This document shows positions 1-9,495 of a stretch of 64,000 nt of DNA, in pieces. The translations under genes were made by a program, and so were the position numbers. Below the pieces are notes generated by a model that made no database searches, was not told the origin of the DNA, and worked only from the letters and a program-made list of their open reading frames with translations. This DNA comes from Phallusia mammillata. Lineage: Eukaryota > Chordata > Ascidiacea > Phlebobranchia > Ascidiidae. Location of the stretch: the NCBI GenBank assembly GCA_003260075.1, contig QLIY01000139.1:72001-136000 (forward strand), in the 5' to 3' direction. Position 1 is the stretch's first letter; every line of letters begins with the position of its first letter.

Positions 1-67
1 TCAATTACGATTGGTTTGTTTTTTAAGTTTTGCAGAAGATCTCATTTTTGTTGTTGTTCGTGACTAC

Positions 68-3000
68 CTCGTGCTTGGTGAGAAGCGCTGAACATTGAAG
101 TACAATTCCCATCATTTTATGTGGGTTCCATGTGACGGAGTCTGCCAATTCTATCCCTTCGACGAGGTGGCGATGTTTGCGTGACAAGAGAACTCCTCCA
201 CCCCAGGCCGCCTGGTCGAAGCAATTCACAGACGTAAAGCCTAAGTATTACCAAAAACTTCGAATGCAAGAAGGTTCAAAATCGAATGCAAGAAGGTCCG
301 TATTTAAGCTTAAACGACGTAATGGCACACCCAGTGGATTCAAAGTCTTAAACCAGGGGTGGGGAACCTACTTAGCACTGCGGGCCGCATGAATTGCACA
401 ACATTTTCGGTCGGGCCAAACATTTTGTTAAATTCCGTGTTATAATATTATAATACAGGTTTATCANGCCTGGTCGAAGCAATTCACAGACGTAAAGCCT
501 AAGTATTACTAAAAACTTCGAATGCAAGAAGGTCCAAACTACATGCAAGAAGGTCCAAAATCGAATGCAAGAAAGTCCGTATTTAAGCTTAAACGACGTA
601 ATGGCACAGCCAGTGGATTCAAAGTCTTAAACCATCAGGAACCAAGGAAACTTTGTTCTTTCTCTCAACGACATGAAATAGCCCCCACCTCAAGGCGTTT
701 CGGAGTTATTAAATTTAATTTTTACGATCCACCAGGAATGTTTGCAGGCCGAAATTTGCTTAAAAATTTAGTGATGTAAAAGGATGCACATGTGTCCTAT
801 AGCGTTGTGTGGTCATGATTTTGTATTGGCTACTATTTTCATTTTCAGTGGTATTGCGTTGCTATACTGATTCTGTTACTTTTACCAAAAGTTTAACTTA
901 ACTAATGAAATATATTTAAGAAGCATGAATCTTACGTCCACATGGAGCCAGATGTCATATTTCCGGCATATCTCTGCGATTTCAAGAATAGGATCAAACG
1001 CTCCTAAAACTGTGGTACCAGCAGTGGCTGTGACGTAAAACGGTACTTTCCCTTTGAACTTGGCCTGCAAAATCTTCAACTCAAGGTCTTCTGGTAGCAT
1101 ACGCCCCCTGAACATGTAATATGCATGTTAAATAATCTTACACGCTATGTTGGAAATACAAAATTGTATACCGTTCATCAGTTTTGACATCAATACAGTT
1201 GTTTGTACCAATTCCCATGACAGCCGCAGGTCTTCTGTTTGAGTAGTGAGCCTGTATTGAAATTCAAACAGTGGGTTAAAATGTCATGCAACCTTAAAAG
1301 GTTTTGCATCAGTTATTTAAACTTACATGTCTGGATTGAAACATAATCAGCTCTGGTCCGTTGCGCATACCCGTTTCCCTTACATTCGGTAAAATTCTTT
1401 GCCGGGCCAGCATTGCCGCATACAGGTTGTTAATAGTCCCGCCTGTATAGTAAATCCACAGGTAAACAAACATTTTAAAAGATGCCACTTTGTTTATTAG
1501 CTTTATTGAAAGTAATTTGATAAAGAAACAAACCTGGTGAAAAAATTCCGTCTCCTGTATTCCAACCTACAACTTCTCTCATTTTTCGCAAAACCACATC
1601 TTCCATTAGCACAAACACTGGAGCTATTTCGAATGTAAACCTGCAGAGATTGATAAAAATACTTTGAACATAATTGCCACCTAACTCGAAACCCCACTGA
1701 GGTTTAAAATTTAAGAATAAAACAACAGCTACAAATAAGGATGCGTAATCGTGAAGCGCTCGTGTAATCGGATGATCGGACGTAATATTTGAAAACTGTC
1801 AATAAATGTTTACCTTTGTGGCTTTTGTTTGTGACATACTTATATCATTTTGGCAAAAATAGTTTTTGTTCGATATTTAAACTATGTTTTATTGTATTTT
1901 GCGCAAAATCCGTCAACATTATGCGTCCAAATCACACTTATTTACAAATTATGCGCTTCTCTCATACGTTTTAAGGCAGGCATTTCTAAAATCTAAAGCA
2001 AAGTTAATTTGTTGTTATTAATTAGCTTCAAAATCTATGCTACCCATGTATTTTTGGGTGTATTTTAAGCTACTTTACTGCTTGGTATGGCATGGAACAT
2101 TTATAAATACGTTTTAGTTGCCAAACCTGAATAATATGTGTTGTAAGGGCCGGTTTGTGAACATTTCAGTATTCGAACGCGTTAGTTATTTTTTGTTTTT
2201 AATACGGTTTATAAAGGCATTTCCTAGACCATTATTATTACTTATTGCAGAAAACTAAATTCTGGTACGAAATGAGACTAAAGTACACTATTCCAAAAGA
2301 TGCCGCTCACAGTGACAGTGTCACCTGTGTTGCTTGGGCTTCATCTGATCACGTCATTTCTGCAAGTGATGACCACACAGTTATGAAATGGAACTTGCTT
2401 AGTGGTGAAAACACAATCCATTGCAAATTGCCCCAAGAGCTTTTTCCAACTCATTTAGCTCGTCTTTCTGTTTCAAATCCAGGAAGCAAAAATGTACCAG
2501 CATCTGATTTGTTTGCTGTAACTAGCACCGATGGAAAATTTTACTTCTTGTCTCATGCTGGCAGAATTGAGAAGAGTGTTCAAGCCCATAAGGGCGCTGT
2601 ATTGTCAGGAAAATGGAATCAAGATGGAACTGCTTTTCTGACTTGTGGAGAGGATGGCCAGCTAAAAATGTGGTCTCGTTCTGGTATGCTACGCTCAACC
2701 ATTGTCCAACTCCCGCAGTGTGTGTATGCTATTGCATGGGGTCCTGATTCAGACCAAATATTGTACACTCAAGGAAAATTGCTTGTTATTAAACCACTGC
2801 AGCCATCAGCTAAAGAAGTGTCATGGAAAGCACATGACGGTGTTGTCCTAAAAGCAGATTGGAATCAAGTCAATAGACTGATTGTTTCTGGTGGAGAAGA
2901 CTGCAAGTACAAGATTTGGGACCACTTTGGAAGACCCTTATACTCAAGTGCACCATTTGATTACCCAGTAACTGCAGTCAATTGGGCCCCAGGAGGTGAC

Positions 3001-5475
3001 CTGTTTGCAGTTGGGTCTTTTAACTCAATCTGTTTGTGTGATAAGTCAGGCTGGTCGCATGCACTGGAGAAGCCATCATGTGGAAGCATTTTTGACATTT
3101 CATGGAGCAATGATGGTATGCAGCTTGCAGCAGCATGTGCTGGTGGAAATGTAATTTTAGCACACTGTGTGGAAAAGCGATTGGAATGGTGCGAATATGA
3201 AGTAACCTTGGTCAGCCGTAAAACAGTGGAGGTTAAAAATGTAGCAAATGATGCCCATGATACCCTTGAAATGAAAGACCGTGTCATCAAGATAAGCCTG
3301 GATTACAATTACTTAATAGTGATAACATCCACACAATGTCATATATACAGCACAAACAACTTCAACACCCCAGCTATATTTGATCTCAGAGAAGGGGCAG
3401 TTTCTTTTGTGCAACAAGCCGAAAAGCACTTCTTGCTTGCAGACAAGGCAGGCCTGTATGTCTACAGTTACGAAGGAAAACATGTGTGCAGTCCAAAATT
3501 GCCAAGTACTGTCCAAGTTGGATCACTGACAACAAAGACTGCTGTGATAAGTACTGATGTGCTTGCAATAAGGGATAGCAAAGATGAGAAGGTGGTGTTT
3601 TTGATAGATGCTCACACTGGAAAACCATATGGCGGAGGTCATCCAATGACACACAAAATTGAGGTAGTTCAAATAGCTTTGAGCATGTGTGGGGCAACTT
3701 CTGAAAGACACCTTGCTTTAATTGACAAAAACCATGACCTTTACCTGACACCTGTAAAATCCATTGGATCTGGGTTCAAACTCAATAAGCTTTCAAATAT
3801 GGTGCATTCAGTTCAATGGAATACAACAGTCAATATGTTGTGTGCATTACAAGATTCCCGTATGCTAGTTTGGTTTTACCCTTCAGCTTTGTTTGCAGAC
3901 AAAGATATCCTGCATCATACTGTTTATGAAAAGGACAGTAGCGACCTAGGCAAATATCCAGAATTGTGTGGGTACAGAGATAACACCATCACACTGCGAC
4001 GCACTGACGGATCTTTGGTATCGGTTGCAATATCTCCATACCCAAGCATTCTAAATCAATTGGTGAGCAACAATAGATGGACCGAGGCGCTGACTTTGTG
4101 TAGGTTTACCAAAGAGAAATCCCTCTGGGCATGTTTGGCTGCTATGTCCCTCAAAGAAAAGGATTTAAATGTTGCTGAAATTGCCTATGCTGCTGTTGGA
4201 GAGGCCAGCAAAGTGGAACACCTTAATCAAATCAAAGGCATTGCCTCAAAACCAGTGCAGTCAGCTGAAATGGCATTGTTCTGTGGTAATGCATATGAAG
4301 CAGAGGCTATTCTTCTCCAGAACAACTTGATTTTCAGAGCAATTCAATTAAACATGGACCTTTTTACCTGGGAGCGAGCTTTGGATCTTGCTGTAAAACA
4401 TAAGACTCACATTGATACTGTGCTTGGATTTAGACAGGTTTATTTACGGAAGACACACAAGCCTGAAACAAGCAACAAATTCAAGCAGTACTCCCAAGGC
4501 GTTGACATCAACTGGAAGAGCATCATGTCAAAAATTGAACTTGAAATGCAGTGATATATTTTGGTGTTTAAAAGCCTTGTGTTCCAAAACTGGTTGTATC
4601 AATTTAGAGTTTTTTTTCTGTACATTATTTTTTTAAAAAGTATAGCTGCGTTGTATAAATTAAATTGTTTGCACTGTTTACAACTGTGCCAGCTTTATAA
4701 TAAACGTTGTTTATTTTGTAGTTAAATGCCTGTTTATTGCAGTTGACTAGGCCAATTACAAAGCATTGACATTTGTTCCTACCTACTTACCTTCAGCATT
4801 ACACAGTATATAAAAAGGTGACAAATTGCCCAAAATGAAGATCAGGCGTTGTATATCATGGCACCAAATCAGATTAGGAACATTATTAGAATAATTAAAA
4901 TACAATGCGTTGGTGGCTCGTTCATTAGACCTCGTCCATTATCATGTCTTACAACAGACGGGCATCAATTTGTAATTTGGCAAATTAGTAGCTGTCGATG
5001 CGAGGGAAAGGCGAAATTAGCCCCCGATGGTGCGGGTTTATGTGGGTTTAAAGTCGACTTACGGTTAAGACGCGCCGGGCAATGGGAAATCGATTTTTTA
5101 TGTAGCTCTGAAAGGCAATTCATGTTTGTTACGTCACATGCAGTTTTGATTCAAAACATTTTCGATTTTTTTCAGTGTTTCCCAAAGGGTTTTATTCCGG
5201 TATTGTTATTTGGTATTGACTGCGTGGTTACGGCTTTGATTGGTTCGTGACAAATGGACGAACATATCCATAATGTTTTTCGAGTCTTATTATCATGTGC
5301 AGTTATTTCTGAAAGCCCCCATAAAACAAAACTGCCTTCTTGCATGGTTACGCTATAAAAAAAGTTTGAAAATCCAACTAAATACGATTTTTCAACTCCT
5401 GCTAACAATTCTCAACCTATTTCCCAACAATGCCCAACGTCACGTCCACTCCATGCATTCTTACATGTTGGTATT

Positions 5476-5551
<76 letters not shown>

Positions 5552-7058
5552 GCAGTGATCCATTCGGCAGCCAGTGACACAATATCTAACCCACTGCTTA
5601 GTTGGTTGAAGTAACGTGGATGACCTTACGTAATGTAAATATGTATTAGTTCCTTGGATAAAAGTTTAAACGCAATTGCTCAAAAAATGTCAACAGCCGC
5701 AAAAACTATAGGTGATGCCAATGTAGCTTTAATACATAAACCGCTATTCAAATAATCAACAAGATCCACCTGTTTTGACTCCGTATTTCAATGTGTCACG
5801 GCAGTCCACTAAAATTTGCTCCAATGATTCTTGCTCGCCAGTCAGTTCCAAAGAAAAGCCTTTGATGGCACAACAAATTAAGTAGGCTATGATAAATCAT
5901 TTCTTAACCACGACCCAACTTTCGAGTCTAATTCAGGTTATGTTAAAATTGGGGTTAGGGTCAGGTTTTGGCCCAATTACGGACCCGTATAAACAAGTCT
6001 ATGTCACTAATTAATAGCCTACTTTGTTAAACGCAACTCCAGAATTGCTCATCAACACTGTTGACAAAACCTACGGTAAACTTACCTTCGATACCCTGTA
6101 GAAACTGGTGCGGGTGATGAAAATCGAGAACCTTCGAGTTGCGATCGAAAGTCTTGTAAATGTAATTTAACATTATATCGAAAACCTCCTTAAGAAAAGC
6201 CTCAGTGGGTTTCTGGTCCTTAGAAAACGGCAGCAGGTCTGATTCATCAAAGCAAAAAAGTTCATGTTGAAAAAGTGCGCACCACAAAAACTTCTAAAAT
6301 AATTTGACGTTTTCGACACTTTTGATTTCTTACTTTTTACGTTTTTTAGCCCCAAATCCATTTCATCGCTTTTCCATTCCTCCAATGAGAGCGCCTTTTT
6401 CACCGTCTTATGTCCTTGCTTTTGAAGAGCTAAACAAAAAATAAACAACTTCATGAGAACAGTTTATGAAGGGTTAGGGACTCTCAAACAACAAGTAATT
6501 GAAAAGGGATTGATTTCGAAATTTCGTTGAAAGTTCGTTTGAACAAAAATATGAATTCTATTTGAAAAGGCAACTGATCCATAACTTTAACAATCACCGT
6601 AGTAAATATTATTGTTGTCATTTTATGTACAATTTTATAGGCATTTGCACCCCCCCCCCGTTCGTTTGAACAAAAATATGAATTCTATTTGAAAAGGCAA
6701 CTGATCCTTAACTTTAACAATCGCCGTAGTAAATATTGTTGTTGTCATTTTATGTACAAAAAGTTTATAGCCACTTGTGTTTCTTTCATTAACTTCTTTT
6801 TGTCAATCATTTTCTGGGCATTGAGGCAATCAATAGCACAATAATTTGCATGCGTGGTTCTGCAATTTGCAAGTTCTCCGAAATTTTAGGTTGGCAGCTT
6901 TAAACAGTCAAACAAACCTTTTAAATACCCAACGCTTGGACTTTCAGAGGATCCACTTCTCATGACTTTGTTCCAATCCATTTCCCGTATGTTTTGCATA
7001 TTCGTTGGATGACCAGCTTTTACCCAATGCACCAATTCAACAGCGAATTTGTAAAAAT
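68..7058 (-). CDS. GAD: Glutamate decarboxylase (GAD), partial at both ends
   Basis: PLP enzyme that makes GABA from glutamate; closer to GAD1/GAD2 than to CSAD. Ten exons run right to left: 6918-7058, 6334-6429, 6086-6238, 5770-5859, 5465-5624, 1534-1640, 1327-1442, 1172-1251, 936-1107, 68-211. All have AG/GT borders and matching phases, giving 396 codons once 69 extra C are discounted. Visible family blocks are [84 protein letters not shown] and [11 protein letters not shown]; the Lys of NPHK is the PLP Schiff-base residue. The N-terminal exon(s) right of 7058 were not found, because the 6918 exon opens at a good acceptor without an ATG. The C-terminal third lies left of base 68. The acceptor at 6238 is the least certain border. 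IFT80 sits inside the intron 1641-5464. Confidence 0.93.
210..640. repeat. Duplicated block with an N joint and a short tandem repeat
   Basis: Bases 210-353 recur with few changes at 468-633, immediately after an N at 467. A tandem unit beginning GAATGCAAGAAGGTCC is present about twice in the first copy and three times in the second. The first copy is interrupted after 353 by transposon sequence, whereas the second continues into unrelated flank. The best reading is two alleles placed in series by the assembler. Confidence 0.75.
354..466. mobile_element. Fragment of an hAT-type element
   Basis: The stretch starts CAGGGGTGGGGAACCT, followed by GCGGGCCGCATGAA, the terminus style of many animal hAT (Charlie-like) elements. 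It is cut off at the N at 467, so the other end and target duplication are not visible. The sister copy at 633 lacks it, which makes it look like an insertion polymorphism. Confidence 0.5.
2272..4554 (+). CDS. IFT80: Intraflagellar transport protein 80 (IFT80), single exon
   Basis: Subunit of the IFT-B particle, which carries cargo along cilia. The 760-residue product is close to the usual length of about 777 and aligns from start to end, including [52 protein letters not shown] and NWERALELAVKYKTH-like [19 protein letters not shown]. Two WD40 propellers occupy roughly the first 580 residues, followed by a helical C-terminal part. The ATG at 2272 (MRLKYTIP) matches the family start; an upstream in-frame TTG is not credible. 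There are no introns, although IFT80 is multi-exonic in vertebrates and all neighbours here are intron-rich. A pyrimidine-rich stretch ending in TTGCAG at 2250, just before the ATG, could be a 5' UTR intron or trans-splice acceptor (inference). The gene is nested antisense in a GAD intron. Confidence 0.97.
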   Translation: MRLKYTIPKDAAHSDSVTCVAWASSDHVISASDDHTVMKWNLLSGENTIHCKLPQELFPTHLARLSVSNPGSKNVPASDLFAVTSTDGKFYFLSHAGRIEKSVQAHKGAVLSGKWNQDGTAFLTCGEDGQLKMWSRSGMLRSTIVQLPQCVYAIAWGPDSDQILYTQGKLLVIKPLQPSAKEVSWKAHDGVVLKADWNQVNRLIVSGGEDCKYKIWDHFGRPLYSSAPFDYPVTAVNWAPGGDLFAVGSFNSICLCDKSGWSHALEKPSCGSIFDISWSNDGMQLAAACAGGNVILAHCVEKRLEWCEYEVTLVSRKTVEVKNVANDAHDTLEMKDRVIKISLDYNYLIVITSTQCHIYSTNNFNTPAIFDLREGAVSFVQQAEKHFLLADKAGLYVYSYEGKHVCSPKLPSTVQVGSLTTKTAVISTDVLAIRDSKDEKVVFLIDAHTGKPYGGGHPMTHKIEVVQIALSMCGATSERHLALIDKNHDLYLTPVKSIGSGFKLNKLSNMVHSVQWNTTVNMLCALQDSRMLVWFYPSALFADKDILHHTVYEKDSSDLGKYPELCGYRDNTITLRRTDGSLVSVAISPYPSILNQLVSNNRWTEALTLCRFTKEKSLWACLAAMSLKEKDLNVAEIAYAAVGEASKVEHLNQIKGIASKPVQSAEMALFCGNAYEAEAILLQNNLIFRAIQLNMDLFTWERALDLAVKHKTHIDTVLGFRQVYLRKTHKPETSNKFKQYSQGVDINWKSIMSKIELEMQ
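4699..4704 (+). promoter_or_regulatory. Poly(A) signal of IFT80
   Basis: AATAAA lies about 145 bases after the IFT80 stop, followed by GT-rich sequence. This is the likely 3' end of the transcript. Confidence 0.6.
5478..5547. repeat. 70-base pure C run inside a GAD coding exon
   Basis: Removing 69 of the 70 C joins ATT-GGC to GGT-AGC. On the minus strand this restores the conserved GAD block WITATANTN exactly in frame and makes the exon 91 bp, as its splice phases require. Real coding sequence is not expected to carry 23 extra glycines at this spot, so an assembly or sequencing artefact is most likely. Confidence 0.85.
6532..6775. repeat. Direct duplication across a C run in a GAD intron region
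   Basis: About 115 bases starting GTTCGTTTGAACAAAAATAT appear at 6534-6649 and again from 6660, separated by ten C (6650-6659). The copies differ at scattered single bases and a short indel. This matches the joint pattern seen elsewhere in the window. Confidence 0.8.
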
Positions 7059-7872
7059 CTGAAGGAGACAATATTTTAAATAGTGAAAATAGTGGGCCAA
7101 CAAGGCGTAAAAAGCGACATGCTTATTGTTCAAACGTATAGAGTGTTGCAAAAGACAAGATATAGTTTCGTAAATTTCGTAAATGCATATGTTTTTTCGA
7201 TAAAATTAACATAAGTTGCAATAACCTGTATTTACTACATACAAGCTCCTAGATCAGGTGTGCACAACCTTTTTGTTAGGGTGGCCGCATCGCGGATCCT
7301 TATTTCACCAACGGTCGCCAATTGCCTGCTTGTTTGTTTTTCAAAATTACTAATGTGAAGAAATAGGTTTATCTCATATATATACCATCTAATGGCGCCT
7401 AAAACAATTAATTTCTAACTTGATGCACAAATTGTGCTGAACAGTCTGACTAATAGTTTATGGCGCCATCATCTATTTTGTGACGTTTGCGATACCTGTT
7501 TTCACACAATATGCGTACAATCTGATGCATATATACTACTAGGCTGGTAACTTTTTTCCAGCCCCACAAAATCTTTTTGAAAATCATTTTTTAGCAAAAT
7601 AGTTTAGTTACGTCACGGCCGCCAGTACGCATATTTTAATCAACATGTTCACGGCCGCACAAACTCGTCCCTACCTACATCTTCCATCTACTCGTAGAGA
7701 AAATAAGGAAACAATGCTTGCTATGAGAATCCTTGAGCAATTAATATATAAGTTGCGACGAAATTGAAACTTTGAGAAACTGTTCTCTCTATCATGCTCT
7801 GATTCACGTTTACGGTTGAAAACTGCCCTCGGTCTTTTTGCTCAGAATTTTAAAGCCATGCATTGTGTACGT

Positions 7873-8070
7873 CAGTGGTTCTCAAACTTTTTTATACTGC
7901 GACGCCACTCGAAAAGTTTTCTGGACTTGCGACGCACCAGCAAATAAAAGTTAAAGAGGAAACTTATTTATATAAGTTGTGTTTATTGATATGACAACAA
8001 AAGCCACGAAACGGAACTATTCTGCGACGCCCTTGGAAAATTGAAACGACGCACAGTTGGAGAACTACTG
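7873..8070. mobile_element. hAT MITE, 198 bp, 8-bp target duplication
   Basis: The left end is CAGTGGTTCTCAAACT and the right end is AGTTGGAGAACTACTG, imperfect inverted repeats. The flanks are GTGTACGT at 7865-7872 and 8071-8078, a perfect 8-bp duplication typical of hAT insertion. It has no coding capacity. Confidence 0.9.
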
Positions 8071-9306
8071 GTGTACGTAATTGAACAACTAGTTTTTAAT
8101 CTGTTTAGTTGTCACTACCTTTTTTCCGGTCTATTTTCCTTAGGTGACTGCAAAACAAGTTTATATAACGACAACGAACTTCGGGCTATTGCTACTTTTA
8201 CAATAGATACCAAGCTAAAAGATAATGACACTTGTACCGTTGCAGACAGTCTTAAATATGCCAGCTACGTCGACAAACTTGCGTTGCTAGTGTTTAAAGG
8301 TAGCGTAGTTTGTCTTATAATCTCTTGCTTGCTGTTCTGTAATAATATGCAGTCTGCAGCAGTATGGCTATAAATCTGCAGCAGTATGGCTATAGGGGGC
8401 ATGTTTGTTGGCTATATACCTGCGGATTAGCATGTGAAGACGCCTTTTTCGTTTGTGGCGCATTGATGATTTCGCTGAAGATCTTTCATCTGTCCAAGTC
8501 TCTATTCGATCGATTTTTTGCTTGTTCTCAAATTGACGCTCCCACATCAATTTCGTACATGAATTGGCAATAAACGTCTGTTGGATTTCTCTGAAACAAA
8601 AGACGCCATGCGTTAGGATTACATTTATTGTCGATTGGGAAAACAAGGATTTACATCAGGCACGTTAATTTGTGTCCAATCGATCTAAATAAAAGCAGGA
8701 AAACATTCTTTTAGATTTGTCTAAAATCACAGCATCGAAATAAATCTTTAGTTTTTCAGAACGGTTTCTGTACAATGACAAAGTGAATCAAAAATAATAC
8801 GTGTTGTAAGTTTGCAACATGCTTATGAAATTCTCAATCTTTAGCTCCGAAAACTTCGCCTTATGACAGAATAAACATAGAAGTTTAATCATTATGGGCC
8901 TTGTTAGAATTCTTGCCTTGGCTGATATATGCACTGCCATTATTCAATACCCAGGATGGCGCATTGCCGTTTGGGAACCGGGTTAGACTCGATCGTTGCA
9001 TGAATACGATACAGCATTCACAGTGACTAGTGCCACAACATATTTGATCACATCTAAGTTTTTGAGACGCGGAAATCATACAATATATATTGGCTGATTG
9101 TCATTAAAGGCATGTAGGCTAAGCTATTAAGCATGTAAATGTTACAATATTCAAAAACTTAAGAAACGATGTAGACATGCAACGATTTACTGACCCTCTT
9201 TATGTAAATGATACTTGATGGTTGATATGTAATCGTTGTCAAATACGAAATTAAATTTGACACATAAGTTTAACACCATTAACATTAAACTTGAATTCTT
9301 CGTACA

Positions 9307-9308
<2 letters not shown>

Positions 9309-9367
<59 letters not shown>
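9309..9367. repeat. 59-base pure C run upstream of CDC40
   Basis: Uninterrupted C from 9309 to 9367, ending about 130 bases before the CDC40 start. No duplicated flank is visible. It resembles the artefactual run inside the GAD exon, so its real length in the genome is doubtful. Confidence 0.8.
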
Positions 9368-9495
9368 TGTCGCGTAATTTGTGACAAATACGCGACACGC
9401 GACATCAACACATTTGCTTCAAGCGCGACAACAATACATTGCGTTTGTTTGTCTGTTTTGAATTTAACTTAATAAAACAACGTCATTTGTGCGAA

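Larger units (their letters stand above)
7059..9495. other. Intergenic region between GAD and CDC40
   Basis: The 5' exon(s) of GAD should lie here, but no convincing coding exon with an ATG and donor was recognised. About 7255-7680 starts CAGGTGTGCACAACCT and contains GGCCGC blocks, suggesting an old hAT-like element without clear target duplication. A clean MITE lies at 7873-8070 and a C run at 9309-9367. CDC40's promoter must be in the last part; no core motif is clear. Confidence 0.5.

Noticed and set aside
210..640. CRISPR-like direct repeat array
   Set aside because: The short repeats are tandem without unique spacers, and the window is eukaryotic.
2961..3751. Long minus-strand frames under IFT80
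   Set aside because: They are shadows of the IFT80 coding sequence with no homology of their own.
5240..5614. Proline-rich open frame across the C run
   Set aside because: The frame exists only because of the C run inside an antisense GAD exon.
6551..6566. ATTCTATTTGAA-like match to the Ciona spliced leader
   Set aside because: Twelve bases match the known leader, but the following bases are AAGGCAAC with no GT donor and no Sm-like site. The second copy at 6674 is only the haplotype duplicate.
9187..9472. Poly-glycine and poly-proline frames upstream of CDC40
   Set aside because: Both are translations of the 59-base C run and carry no recognisable flanking protein.
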